Below, piece by piece: positions 30,299 to 39,003 of a stretch of DNA of 64,000 nucleotides. Each line of letters opens with the position of its first letter. Positions within the stretch are counted from its first letter, which is position 1. The translations under genes and the position numbers were made by a program. This DNA comes from CAYFYS01 sp965202905 (lineage in GTDB: Bacteria; Pseudomonadota; Alphaproteobacteria; MPNO01), in NCBI GenBank assembly GCA_965202905.1, contig OZ241868.1, positions 3,162,001-3,226,000 on the forward strand, in the 5' to 3' direction. The notes under the pieces were generated by a model. The model saw nothing but the letters and a program-made list of their open reading frames with translations. It ran no database searches and was not told the origin of the DNA.

Positions 30299-31153
30299 AT
30301 GGCTCGCAGCACCGCCGCGGAACCCCGACCCCGCGCCAAGCCCCGATCCCGCGTCGAGAAGAAGTACGACAACATCATCCTCGCCCGGCGCAAGGGCGCG
30401 CTCGAAATCACCTTCAACCGGCCCGACGTGCTGAACGCGATCAACGACGGGATGGCCGACGACCTGATGGACGCCCTGGCCGAGGCCGAGACGGACCGCA
30501 AGGTGCTGGCGATCATCTTCCAGGGGAACGAGCGTGCGTTTTGCGCCGGCGCCGATGTCGGCGGGTTTCGCGACCGGCCGCAGGACCGTTACGACAACTA
30601 CCGCGCGCGCTACAACACCCGGCGCACGCGGGTGCTCTACCGCTACATGCAGACCTACACCAAGCCGGTGATCTCCGCGGTCGAGGGCTATTGCCTGGGC
30701 GGCGGGTTCGAGCTCGCCATGCTGGGCGACATCATCGTCGCCGGCGAGGGCGCGCAGATCGGCCTGCCCGAGGCCCGGCTGGGTCTGATCCCCGGCGCCG
30801 GCGGCACCCAGAACCTGCCGCGGCTGATCGGGCCCGCGCTCGCCAAGGAGATGATCTGGACGGCGCGGCGGCTGTCGGCGGCCGAAGCCAGGGAGTTCCG
30901 CATCGTCAACCATGTGACGCCCAAGGGAGGCGCGCTCGCCAAGGCGCGCGAGATCGTCGAGGCGATGTCGAAGAACGGCCCGCTCGCCATCATGATGGTC
31001 AAGCAGTCGGTAGACCGCGGTTTGGACATGCCGCTGAGCCAGGGCTTCCTGCAGGAAGCCGACCTCGCCTACCTCCTGACCTGGTCGGAGGACCGCGCCG
31101 AGGGGCTGAAGGCGTTCGCCGAGCGGCGGCCGGCGAAATTCAAGGGACAATAG
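30299..31153 (+). CDS. Enoyl-CoA hydratase/isomerase family protein
   Basis: This 284-residue crotonase-fold protein acts on acyl-CoA thioesters. After a basic N-terminal tail (about 30 residues) it has the oxyanion-hole blocks NERAFCAGADVGGF and EGYCLGGGFELAMLGD, and the acid/base segment LPEARLGLIPGAGGTQNLPR with Glu residues in the hydratase positions. An AGGAGG Shine-Dalgarno lies 5 bp before the ATG. It opens an operon with the thiolase-like, DUF35, acyl-CoA ligase and acyl-CoA dehydrogenase genes, a beta-oxidation-like set. Confidence 0.9.
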   Translation: MARSTAAEPRPRAKPRSRVEKKYDNIILARRKGALEITFNRPDVLNAINDGMADDLMDALAEAETDRKVLAIIFQGNERAFCAGADVGGFRDRPQDRYDNYRARYNTRRTRVLYRYMQTYTKPVISAVEGYCLGGGFELAMLGDIIVAGEGAQIGLPEARLGLIPGAGGTQNLPRLIGPALAKEMIWTARRLSAAEAREFRIVNHVTPKGGALAKAREIVEAMSKNGPLAIMMVKQSVDRGLDMPLSQGFLQEADLAYLLTWSEDRAEGLKAFAERRPAKFKGQ

Positions 31154-31176
31154 AAGTTCGAGGAGAAGTTCGAGGA
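31153..31176. repeat. 12-bp tandem duplication that duplicates a ribosome binding site
   Basis: GAAGTTCGAGGA occurs twice. The second copy supplies GAGGAG 7 bp before the ATG of the thiolase-like gene at 31185; the first copy gives a second, more distant SD-like site. Confidence 0.85.
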
Positions 31177-31184
31177 GCAAGCGG

Positions 31185-32366
31185 ATGAAGGGAAATTATC
31201 TGGCCGACCGCGACGTCTGCATCGTCGCCTGTGCCGAGACGAAGATCGACAGGCGGACCGGAAAATCGGCCTACGAGCTCGCCGCCGAAGTGGCCGAAGA
31301 GCTCTACCGCAAGACCAAAACGGGTCCATCGGATATCGACGGGGTGACCTTCACGGTGCCGCTGAGCGAGGCGGGCAATCCGTTCTGGTCGAACTACGCG
31401 ACGGACTATCTGGGGATCAGCGCCCGCTGGTTGCAAACCTCCGATATCGGCGGCGCATCGGCCACCGGCAACGTCGCGCGCGCGGCGATGGCGATCCAGA
31501 ACGGCTGGTGCGAGACGGCGATGATCCTGGGCGCGGACGCGCCGTCCACGACCTGGCGCGCGTCCTACGGCTGTTACCGCAACGAGTTCTGGGACCCCGT
31601 CGGGATCCAGGGCCCGCCGGGCGCGTTCGGCCTGTTGATGAACCGCTACATGGCCCAACACGATCTCGATTTCGCCGGGCTCGGCGCGCTCGCGGTCGCC
31701 CAGCGTAACGGCGCGGTCGCCAACGAGAACGCCTATGAGAACTTCCGCAAGAAGATCACCGTGGACGACTATCTGAACTCGCGCCTGGTTTCCACCCCGC
31801 TCAGGCTGCTCGATTCGGTGATGTTCTGCGACGGCGCCAACGGGCTGATGATGATGAAGACCAGCCGCGCCCGCCGGCTCGGCTTCACCGGGCTGGTCTA
31901 CCCCGTCGCCTATTCGGAGATCTCGAACTTCAACGGCGCCGACCAGACGCCGGACATCACCAAGACCGGCCATTCCGTCGTCGGGCCGGAGGTGCTGAAG
32001 ATGGCCGGGCTGAAGCCCAGGGACGTCGACATGCTGCACCCCTACGACGACTTCCTGATCGCGGTCATGCTGAAGCTCGAACAGATGGGCTTCTGCAAGG
32101 AAGGACAGGGCTCGCAGTTCCTGCGCGACACCGATATCGGGCCCAAGGGCGCGCTGCCGATCAACACCGGCGGCGGGCAGATCGGCTGCGGCCAGCCGGG
32201 ACTGGCCGGCGGCGGCCTCAACCTGGTCGAGGCGGTCCGCCAACTCATGGGCGAGGCCGGACGGCGCCAGGTGCCGAGCCCGCGCAACGCGCTGGTGACC
32301 GGGATCGGCGTCATCCCCTACGGCCGCAACTGGGGATCGAGCTCTGCGATGGTGCTCGAGAACTGA
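31185..32366 (+). CDS. Thiolase-like protein (SCP-x / Ltp2 type) lacking the usual nucleophilic cysteine
   Basis: This 393-residue protein has the thiolase fold but the position of the acylated cysteine reads DIGGASATGNV rather than GCxSG. The C-terminal loop is NTGGGQIGCGQPGLAGGG, with Gln where thiolases have the GHP histidine. Together with the DUF35 gene 22 bp downstream this matches the paired architecture of thiolase-like/OB-fold complexes, of which Ltp2-ChsH2 is a characterised retro-aldolase. I infer an aldol- or thiolase-type step on a CoA ester, but the reaction cannot be fixed from sequence. Confidence 0.8.
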   Translation: MKGNYLADRDVCIVACAETKIDRRTGKSAYELAAEVAEELYRKTKTGPSDIDGVTFTVPLSEAGNPFWSNYATDYLGISARWLQTSDIGGASATGNVARAAMAIQNGWCETAMILGADAPSTTWRASYGCYRNEFWDPVGIQGPPGAFGLLMNRYMAQHDLDFAGLGALAVAQRNGAVANENAYENFRKKITVDDYLNSRLVSTPLRLLDSVMFCDGANGLMMMKTSRARRLGFTGLVYPVAYSEISNFNGADQTPDITKTGHSVVGPEVLKMAGLKPRDVDMLHPYDDFLIAVMLKLEQMGFCKEGQGSQFLRDTDIGPKGALPINTGGGQIGCGQPGLAGGGLNLVEAVRQLMGEAGRRQVPSPRNALVTGIGVIPYGRNWGSSSAMVLEN

Positions 32367-32387
32367 AGAAAACCGAGGACATTTGCG

Positions 32388-32801
32388 ATGAACACCCAGA
32401 CACGCCCGCGCCCGGCCCCCCGGCCGACACCGACCACCCAGCCGTTCTGGGACGCAGCCGCGAAAAACAAACTGATGCTGCAATACGACCCGGTCTCGCA
32501 GCGCTACCAGTTCTGGCCGCGCGCGTGCAGCGTGCGCACCGGCAAGCGGAACCTGCGCTGGCAGGAATCCGAAGGCCGCGGCACGCTCTACTCCTTTACC
32601 GAGACCCACGTCCCGACCGCCGGGTTCGAGGGCAAGGAGCCCTATCTCATCGGTCTGGTGGAGCTCGACGAAGGCGTGCGGATGATCGCCAACCTGGTCA
32701 ATGTGAAGCCGGACGGGGTCGAGATCGGCATGAAGCTCAAAATCGCCTGGGAGCGGATCTCCGACGACATGAACTACTTCGCGTTCGAGCCTGCCGGGTA
32801 G
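32388..32801 (+). CDS. DUF35 / OB-fold partner of thiolase-like protein, degenerate zinc ribbon
   Basis: This 137-residue protein has the OB-fold acyl-CoA-associated domain: TLYSFTETHVPTAGFEGKEPYLIGLVELDEGVRMIANLVNV. The N-terminal rubredoxin-like zinc ribbon expected in the family is degenerate. The segment LQYDPVSQRYQFWPRACSVRTG keeps one cysteine instead of four. It therefore probably does not bind zinc there. It follows the thiolase-like gene by 22 bp and is expected to form a complex with it. Confidence 0.82.
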   Translation: MNTQTRPRPAPRPTPTTQPFWDAAAKNKLMLQYDPVSQRYQFWPRACSVRTGKRNLRWQESEGRGTLYSFTETHVPTAGFEGKEPYLIGLVELDEGVRMIANLVNVKPDGVEIGMKLKIAWERISDDMNYFAFEPAG

Positions 32802-32810
32802 GACCCGGCG

Positions 32811-34349
32811 GTGAAGCTCGGTGACATGCTGTCCGATTGCGCGCGGCGCTATCCCGCGCGCGAGGCGGTGATCTGCGGCGGGCAGCGGATCACCTTCGCG
32901 GCGCTCGACGAGATGGCCCACCGTCTGGCCAACGCGCTGATCGGGCTCGGACAGGGTCACGGAGACCGGGTGGCGCTCTATCTGCCCAACGGGGCGGAGC
33001 TGGTCGTCGCCGTGGCCGCGATCGCCCGGACCGGCGGGATGATCGTGCCGATCAGCACGCGGCTGAGCCCGGCCGAGGTCCGGTTCCTCCTGGAGGACTG
33101 TACGCCCTCGGTGGTGATGTTCACGCCCGGGTTCCGTGAGACCGTCGCCGCCGTGACCGCCGTCGCCGATGCCGCACCGGTCGTGGTCGGCGAGCCGGAG
33201 CCGGGCGAGCACGGCTACGCCGCCCTGATCGAGGCCGCCTCGCCGCGCCCGCCCCCGCCGCTGCCGCCGGAGGTGCGCGATCTGGTGATTGGCTACACCT
33301 CGGGCACCACCGGCCGGCCCAAGGGCGCGATCGGCACCCACGCCAACATCATCCTGGTCCACGGCTACATGAACTCGATCGAGTTCGGGCTGACCGGCGA
33401 CGACATCACGCTCGTGACCACGCCGATGGCCCACCGCACCGGTCTCGGGCGAATCGCCAACATGTTCTGTCTGGGCTCCACGGTGGTGATCATGCCGCGC
33501 TTCGATCCGGCCGCCGCGGTCGAGTCGATCGAGCGCGAGCGCATCACCGTGATCGGCGGGGTGCCGACGATCCTGCGCCTGCTGCTGCCCGCGTTCGAGC
33601 GCCGGCCCGAAGCGCTCTCCAGCCTGCGGACGATCGTCGCCACCGGAGAGACTTTTCCGGCGGCGCTCAAGGAGCGGTTGTTCGCGATCCTGCCCGACCT
33701 GCGGATCTTCAGCTTTCTCGCCCAGACCGAGTCGGGATTCGTCGCCTGCCTCAGGCCCGGGGAGCAGCGCACGCACCCGGAATCCGTCGGCCGCCCGGTG
33801 CCCGGCGTCGAGGTCCGGCTGGTCGACGAGGCGATGAACGAGGTGCCCGCCGGCGAGGCCGGCGAGGCGCTGGTGCGCTGCGGCGCGCCGGGCGAGGTGA
33901 TGACCATGCGCGGGTATTACGGCCGGCCGGAGGCCAACGCCGAGACCGTCCTGGAGGGCGGCTGGATCCGCACCGGCGACCTGCTGCGCCGTGACGAGGA
34001 CGGCTATCTCTACTTCGTCGACCGGGTCAAGGACATGATCGTCTCGGGCGGGCTCAACATCTATTCCAAGGAGGTCGAGCTGGCGCTTGCCGAGCACCCC
34101 GCGGTCGCCGACGCGGCGGTGATCGGCGTGCCCGACGAGGATTTCGGCGAGGCGGTGATGGCCTTCGTCGAGCCGGGCCCGAACGGCGCGGCGGATCCGG
34201 ACGAGCTGATCGAGCACTGCCGCGCGCGGATCGCAAGCTACAAGAAGCCCAAGCACGTCCGGTTCATCGAGGCGCTGCCGCGCACCGGCGCCGGCAAGGT
34301 CCTGAAGGGCGCGCTGCGCGCGCTCGCCGCCGGGGAAAGGCCGGCGTAA
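32811..34349 (+). CDS. Acyl-CoA synthetase (class I adenylate-forming, AMP-binding)
   Basis: This 512-residue ligase activates a carboxylic acid to its CoA thioester through an acyl-AMP. The phosphate-binding motif is YTSGTTGRPKG (162-172); the hinge region includes GWIRTGDLLRRDEDGYLYFVDRVKDMI, and the catalytic lysine is near 496 in RTGAGK. The start is GTG at 32811, 10 bp after the DUF35 gene. Its TAA overlaps the ATG of the acyl-CoA dehydrogenase (TAATG). The substrate is probably an aliphatic or aromatic acid that feeds the operon. Confidence 0.92.
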   Translation: MKLGDMLSDCARRYPAREAVICGGQRITFAALDEMAHRLANALIGLGQGHGDRVALYLPNGAELVVAVAAIARTGGMIVPISTRLSPAEVRFLLEDCTPSVVMFTPGFRETVAAVTAVADAAPVVVGEPEPGEHGYAALIEAASPRPPPPLPPEVRDLVIGYTSGTTGRPKGAIGTHANIILVHGYMNSIEFGLTGDDITLVTTPMAHRTGLGRIANMFCLGSTVVIMPRFDPAAAVESIERERITVIGGVPTILRLLLPAFERRPEALSSLRTIVATGETFPAALKERLFAILPDLRIFSFLAQTESGFVACLRPGEQRTHPESVGRPVPGVEVRLVDEAMNEVPAGEAGEALVRCGAPGEVMTMRGYYGRPEANAETVLEGGWIRTGDLLRRDEDGYLYFVDRVKDMIVSGGLNIYSKEVELALAEHPAVADAAVIGVPDEDFGEAVMAFVEPGPNGAADPDELIEHCRARIASYKKPKHVRFIEALPRTGAGKVLKGALRALAAGERPA

Positions 34350-35419
34350 TGGAACTGCTGCTGAGCGACCAGCAGACCCTGTTGCAGCGCAGCGCGGTCG
34401 CGCTGTGCGCGCGCGTGGTTGGCCGGGGCGACGCCTGGCCGGCGATCGCCGAGGCCGGCTGGATCGGGCTGCTGGCCGATCCCGGCCACGGCGGGGCGGG
34501 GCTCGGCGCGACCGAGCTCGCGCTGGTCCTGGAGCAGGCCGGCCGGTCGCTGCTCGCAACCCCGCTGGGCGGCGTTGCGGCGGCCGCCCGCGCGCTCGCG
34601 GCCGGGGAGAGCGAGGCCCTGCGCCGGACGCTGCTGCCCGAAATCCTGGCCGGCCGGCGCACGCTCGCGCCCGCGCTGCAGGAAGGCGGCGGGGCGATCG
34701 ATCCGGCGCAGCCGTCCACTCGCGCGGTGGCGGACGCCGCCGGCGGGTTAGAGATCACGGGCGCGAAGGACGGGATCCCCGGGCTCGATGCGCTCGACGG
34801 CGTGCTGGTCAACGCCGCGAGCGACGCCGGCCCAATGCTGCTGCATGTGCCCTGCGATGCGCCGGGGGTGCGCATCGCAACGCGCCCCGGCATCGACGGC
34901 GAGGCGCAGGGCAGCATCGCCTTCGACCGGGCAAGCCTGCCGGCGAGCGCGGTGCTGGCGCGCGGCGACGCCGCCGGCGCCCTGGTTGATCAGGCTGCGG
35001 CGGCGCTGCTGGTGGGCGCGAGCGCGGAACTGCTCGGCGTGATGGGCAAAGCGCTCGACATCGCGGTCGAGTACAGCAAGGTCCGCCGCCAGTTCGACGC
35101 GCCGATCGGCAGTTTCCAGGCATTGCAGCACAAGGCGGTCAACGACTACGTCGCGGTGGAGGTGACGCGCTCGCTGCTGTTCCAGGTCGCGGCCGCCATC
35201 GACGAGAACCGCGCGAGCGCAGAGATGACCGCCGCGCTCAAGGCCAAGGCATCGGGCGCCGCGCTCGGCGTCGCCAAATCCGCCATCCAGATGCATGGCG
35301 CCATCGGCTTCACCGACGAGCACGAGATCGGCCGCTATTTCAAGCGCGCGATGGCGTTGTCGGCCCGCCACGGCAACGAGGCCGCCAATCGCGGCCGGTA
35401 CGCCGCGCTGACCGGATAG
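34349..35419 (+). CDS. Acyl-CoA dehydrogenase family protein
   Basis: This 356-residue flavoprotein resembles short acyl-CoA dehydrogenases that often work as heteromers. It has the N-terminal helical domain (SDQQTLLQRSAVALCARV), a reduced middle domain, and a C-terminal domain with YSKVRRQFDAPIGSFQALQHK and IQMHGAIGFTDEHEIGRYFKRA. Overlap with the ligase stop (TAATG) shows coupling. It is the last gene of the catabolic operon; a second partner subunit is not obvious nearby. Confidence 0.88.
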   Translation: MELLLSDQQTLLQRSAVALCARVVGRGDAWPAIAEAGWIGLLADPGHGGAGLGATELALVLEQAGRSLLATPLGGVAAAARALAAGESEALRRTLLPEILAGRRTLAPALQEGGGAIDPAQPSTRAVADAAGGLEITGAKDGIPGLDALDGVLVNAASDAGPMLLHVPCDAPGVRIATRPGIDGEAQGSIAFDRASLPASAVLARGDAAGALVDQAAAALLVGASAELLGVMGKALDIAVEYSKVRRQFDAPIGSFQALQHKAVNDYVAVEVTRSLLFQVAAAIDENRASAEMTAALKAKASGAALGVAKSAIQMHGAIGFTDEHEIGRYFKRAMALSARHGNEAANRGRYAALTG

Positions 35420-35450
35420 GGCGCGGCTTCGGCGCCCGGCCTTCGCGGAG

Positions 35451-35540
35451 GCCGTTCAAACCTGCCGTTCAAACCTCCGGCGCCGCCCGGGTCTCGATCT
35501 CCGCCTCGATCTCCGCCTCGATCTCCGCCTCGATCTCCGC
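35451..35540. repeat. Tandem repeats in the convergent spacer (13 bp x2, then 12 bp x4)
   Basis: GCCGTTCAAACCT is duplicated perfectly at 35451-35476. The 12-bp unit CTCGATCTCCGC is then repeated four times perfectly at 35493-35540. Both lie between the convergent acyl-CoA dehydrogenase (stop 35419) and amidohydrolase (stop 35561) genes and are outside both reading frames. Confidence 0.92.
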
Positions 35541-35560
35541 GGCGACGAAGCCGGGCCGCT

Positions 35561-36805
35561 TCAGCCGGGCGTGCGGCGCAGCGTGCGAGTCGTCTCGGTA
35601 TTGGCCAGAACCTTGCCGTCCCCGATCACCCAGGCGGGCGGCTGCTGGAGCCGGAAGACATGCTGGACCGTCGGCGCGCAGAGCACGTTGAGGTCCGCCC
35701 TGCGGCCGGTCTCCAGCCCGTAACCCTCCAGCCCGAGCGCCTTGGCGGCGTTGGTCGTAATGAAGTCGAACACCGCGCGGATCTCGTCCGGGTAGGTCAT
35801 GTGGCAGGCGTGGCAGACATGGGAGGCCACCTCCTGCTGGTCGTTGCGGCCGAACGGGTAGTACGGATCGTTGACGTCGTCCTGGGAGGCGAAGACGTTG
35901 ACGCCGATGCGCCACAGATCCTTGGTCCGGGTGACGCCGCGGCGCATGTTGGCCCTGTCGTAGCGGCCCTGCGCCACCAGGCTGATATGCGGGTTGGACG
36001 AGATCGACACGCCGGCCTCCTTGACCAGGTTCATCACCTTGTGGGCGTGGACCTCGTCATAGGCCGCGAGCGCCCCGCAATGGCTTGCCGAAACGCGGCC
36101 CCGGAAGCCCTCGCGGATGGTCTTGACGGCGAGGTATTCGAGCGAGCGGCTGTTCGGATCGTCGGTGTCGTCCACCAGCATGTGGACATCCTTGTCGTAC
36201 TTCTTGGCGAGTTCGAAGCACTGGTCGATGTGGGTCCGCGCATCCTCGTCCAGATGCTCGTGCCACGGCAGGCCGCCCACGACGTCGGCGCCCATCCTGA
36301 GCCCTTCCTCCATCAGTTCGTAAGCGCCGGGGTCGCGGACGATGGCTTCCTGCGGGAAGTCCACAACCTCGATCCTGACGATGCCGGCCCATTTCTCGCG
36401 CAGCGCGAGGATCCCCTCGATCGGCCGCAGCCCGCCGATCGAATCGACATCGGCGAAGACCCGGAAGACCGTCGTGCCGTTGAGGATGCCCTCCTCGATC
36501 GCCCGGCCGGCGCGCGCGACGATGTCCCCGACCGTATAGCTGCGCTTGTGTTCCCAGGTGATCTCCAGGCATTCCTGGAAGGTGTTGGTCTCGTTGGGGC
36601 GCATGACGTCGCCCAGATTGCACTTGTCGAGATGGACGTGGCCGTTGACGTAGGTCGGGGCGGCGAGCCGGCCGGCGGCGTCGATCTCCTCCGTTCCGGA
36701 GGCTTCGATCCGCCGGGAAATCCCGGCGATCCGCCCGTTTTCGATGCCGACATCCCACTGTCCGTCCCGGTCGAGCCGCCGCGCGTTGCGGATGATCAGG
36801 TCCAT
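35561..36805 (-). CDS. Amidohydrolase, cytosine-deaminase-like
   Basis: This 414-residue metal-dependent hydrolase has an amidohydrolase barrel. Metal ligands are H56 and H58 in NGHVHLDKC, with later motifs LPWHEHLDED, SASHCGALAAYDEVHAHK, SISSNPHISLV and the acidic ASQDDVNDPYYPFGRND, the pattern of CodA-type deaminases. It probably deaminates or hydrolyses a pyrimidine, triazine or related ring. The start ATG at 36805 gives MDLIIRNARR, typical of the family. The acidic-repeat DNA downstream is not part of this frame. Confidence 0.85.
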   Translation of the reverse strand: MDLIIRNARRLDRDGQWDVGIENGRIAGISRRIEASGTEEIDAAGRLAAPTYVNGHVHLDKCNLGDVMRPNETNTFQECLEITWEHKRSYTVGDIVARAGRAIEEGILNGTTVFRVFADVDSIGGLRPIEGILALREKWAGIVRIEVVDFPQEAIVRDPGAYELMEEGLRMGADVVGGLPWHEHLDEDARTHIDQCFELAKKYDKDVHMLVDDTDDPNSRSLEYLAVKTIREGFRGRVSASHCGALAAYDEVHAHKVMNLVKEAGVSISSNPHISLVAQGRYDRANMRRGVTRTKDLWRIGVNVFASQDDVNDPYYPFGRNDQQEVASHVCHACHMTYPDEIRAVFDFITTNAAKALGLEGYGLETGRRADLNVLCAPTVQHVFRLQQPPAWVIGDGKVLANTETTRTLRRTPG

Positions 36806-36964
36806 CTTCCCCCCTTTGCGCCGTGCCGGGGACCTCGTGAAGCCGCCCGGCGAAAGTGTGCGCCATCGTCCCCGGATGGGCAAGAAGGGCGCCGGCGATG
36901 CGATGGCGGAGCCCGACGCCCCGACGGCGGACGGGGTTGCGCAGAGGGCCGTCCGAACCCGCGC

Positions 36965-37003
36965 AAACCGGGGACGGAAACCGGGGTCGGAAACCGGGGA
37001 CGG
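36965..37003. repeat. 13-bp tandem repeat, three copies
   Basis: AAACCGGGGACGG / AAACCGGGGTCGG / AAACCGGGGACGG lie consecutively in the 224-bp spacer between the HsaA-like gene and the amidohydrolase. The surrounding spacer is very GC-rich; I see no gene in it. Confidence 0.88.
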
Positions 37004-37029
37004 TGGCCGTTTCCCCCGGTTCCCGGGGC

Positions 37030-38226
37030 TCAGATCTGGATGGTGCCGGCGGGCAGGCCGAGCAGCGTGCGGCCGTAGATCGCGCCGGTCGAATCCCAGG
37101 CGAGGCTGATGTGCCCGGCTGCGGCATGGATGTCGCGCCAGGCGCGCTGGATGCGGTTGTCGTCGAACAGGCCCTGGCCGCCGACGGACTCGAACAGCAG
37201 ATCCACCGCGCTTGCCGCGGACCTGACCGCATAGCTCAGATCGCCCTTGTTGCGCGCCCGGGTCTGCTGGCTCAGCTCCCGGCCGGCGCCGATCGTCTCC
37301 ATGATCTCGCGGCAGTCGCGCAGCACCAGCAAGAGCGCCGAGTCCAGGCGCGCGGCCGCCTCGCCGGCGCGTAGCTGGATCGCCTGGAACCCGGCCATCG
37401 CCTGGCCGGCGCCGGTCGCCGGTCCGCGGGTCACCCGCGCGCCGATCGACTCCCGGTACTCGGCCAACGCCCCGGTCGCCGCGCCCAGCGCCGGCGCGCA
37501 CAGCCCGATCGAGATCGCGGCGAAGAACGGGATGCGGAACAGCGCGCCTTCGTTGACCGCGGCGCCGGGCGGGCGGCCCATCGTCGCCTCTTCCATGACC
37601 ATCACGCGGTGGCCGGGCACGAAGACTTCGTCGAGGACGGCGTTCTTGCTGCCGGTCCCCTCGAGGCCGACGACATGCCAGTTGTCCTCGATCACATAGT
37701 CCGCGGCGGGGACCAGCGCGAAGCCCTGACCGACCGGCCCGGCATCGGCGGCGGGCAGGATCCTGACACCCAGGATCATCCAGTCGCAGGCATCGATTCC
37801 GCTGCAGAACATCCAGCGCCCGCTCAGCCGATAGCCGCCGTCCACCACGACCGCCGAGCCGCTGGGCGCGTAGGACGACCCCGCCAGCGGCAGCGCCTTC
37901 GGTCCCCAGACATCCTCCTGCGCCGCGGCGTCGAACATGCCGATCTGCCAGAGATGCTGCGCGCCGGTGCAGTAGACCCAGCCGGTCGAGGCGCAGCCCG
38001 AGCCGAGCTCGACCCCGATCCGCACGAAGGCGTCCAGGTCGATCTCGTAGCCGCCGCGGCTGCGCGGCATCATGGCGTGATAGAGCCCGGCCTCTTTCAG
38101 CCGCGCGGTGATGTCCTCGGGAATCCGGCGAAGCCGCTCGACCTCCGCCTGACGCGCGCGCAGCATCGGGGCCAGCGCCCGCGCTCGCTCGAGAAGATCA
38201 TGGGCCGCGGCGGTCGACGGGCTCAT
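37030..38226 (-). CDS. Acyl-CoA dehydrogenase-fold flavoprotein, HsaA-like monooxygenase type
   Basis: This 398-residue protein has the acyl-CoA dehydrogenase fold in the group D flavin monooxygenase style. Features are IPEDITARLKEAGLYHAMMPRSRGGYE, CASTGWVYCTGAQHLWQIGMF, YRLSGRWMFCSGIDACDWMILG and the C-terminal GGQGLFDDNRIQRAWRDIHAAAGHISLAWD. Such proteins use reduced flavin from a partner reductase to hydroxylate aromatics, as in HsaA of steroid degradation. A dedicated reductase is not adjacent. It lies 84 bp downstream of the GST gene and may be cotranscribed with it. Confidence 0.82.
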   Translation of the reverse strand: MSPSTAAAHDLLERARALAPMLRARQAEVERLRRIPEDITARLKEAGLYHAMMPRSRGGYEIDLDAFVRIGVELGSGCASTGWVYCTGAQHLWQIGMFDAAAQEDVWGPKALPLAGSSYAPSGSAVVVDGGYRLSGRWMFCSGIDACDWMILGVRILPAADAGPVGQGFALVPAADYVIEDNWHVVGLEGTGSKNAVLDEVFVPGHRVMVMEEATMGRPPGAAVNEGALFRIPFFAAISIGLCAPALGAATGALAEYRESIGARVTRGPATGAGQAMAGFQAIQLRAGEAAARLDSALLLVLRDCREIMETIGAGRELSQQTRARNKGDLSYAVRSAASAVDLLFESVGGQGLFDDNRIQRAWRDIHAAAGHISLAWDSTGAIYGRTLLGLPAGTIQI

Positions 38227-38310
38227 GAAGCCGGCGCCCGGAATTGAACGGCGGCCCGCCCCGCAAGGGAACGGGCCGCCGCATCCCGAAGCGTTGCCGG
38301 GGACGGCCGG

Positions 38311-39003
38311 CTACTCGGCAGCGACCGTCTCCGCATCGATCAGCGATGCGACATAGTGCTCGTTGCGCCGCAGATTGCCGATGAACTCGTCCTCGAAATG
38401 CGCGACGACCGAGTCGGTGACCGTTCCGGTGGCCAGCAGCGCATCGGACCATGCCTCGACCAGCGGGAAATCGTCCAGCAGGCCGGTCTTCAGATAGCGC
38501 TCGACAACCTCGAAGCGCTGGAAGAACGGCGCGTAGGCGGCATCGACCAGGCACAATTCCGGCCCGTTGAAATAGGGGCCGTCATTGCCGCGTTCCTTGG
38601 CGATGGCTTCCTCCAGCCGCGCCACCCGCGCCGGCGCGGCCGCCAGGCCTTCTTCCATCGCCTCGCGGGTCCTGGTGTAGTAGATGCCGGTCAACGCCTT
38701 GGCGAAGTCCGGCGCGAAGTCGGTCCAGGCCCGGTTACGCGCCCGCTTGATCGGGTCTTCCGGGTGGAGCCTCGGCGCGACCGTCTCGTCGAGATACTCC
38801 GCGATGGCGTTGGATTCGAACAGCGGCTGGCCGTCGACCGACAGGACCGGGACCTTGCCGTGCGGCGAGATCTCGAGAAACCAGCCCGGCTTGTCCCGCA
38901 GATTGATGTGGGTGACCTCGAAATCGACGTCCTTTGCGCGCAAAAGGATCACGGCGCGCTGGACCCAGGGTCAGGTGAAAGAGCTGATCAGGTGGTGCTT
39001 CAT
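38311..39003 (-). CDS. Glutathione S-transferase, probable selenoprotein (in-frame TGA as Sec11)
   Basis: Read from the ATG at 39003, the product is 230 residues and begins MKHHLISSFT, then TGA (38973-38971), then PWVQRAVILLRAKDVDFEV. The TGA takes the position of the catalytic cysteine in the FTCPWVQRA type of GST. Downstream the GST fold is intact: HGKVPVLSVDGQPLFESNAI (thioredoxin-fold, cis-Pro) and an all-helical C-terminal domain. GAGGAAG precedes the ATG, supporting this start. A hairpin 28 nt after the TGA fits bacterial SECIS rules. Without recoding, only a GTG restart at 38952 would give a product, without the active-site loop. A nonsense mutation or sequencing error is the alternative. 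Confidence 0.8.
38930..38948 (-). promoter_or_regulatory. Candidate bacterial SECIS hairpin
   Basis: On the minus strand TCCTTT pairs with AAAGGA (6 bp) around the 7-nt loop TGCGCGC, which has a G in its first two positions. Twenty-eight nucleotides separate the TGA from the loop, within the spacing usually required of bacterial SECIS elements (about 16-37). The pairing is read by eye; no folding energy was calculated. Confidence 0.6.

Noticed and set aside
31140..34559. Minus-strand open frame of about 1140 codons
   Set aside because: It is fully antisense to the thiolase-like, DUF35 and ligase genes, all of which have clear family motifs.
35493..35540. 12-bp repeat read as an acidic EIEAEIEA tail of the amidohydrolase
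   Set aside because: The amidohydrolase frame stops at 35561, before the repeat; the acidic reading is in another frame.
38311..38952. GST as an ordinary protein starting at GTG 38952
   Set aside because: This start would remove the first strand and the catalytic residue of the thioredoxin fold, lacks a good SD, and ignores conserved sequence up to ATG 39003.
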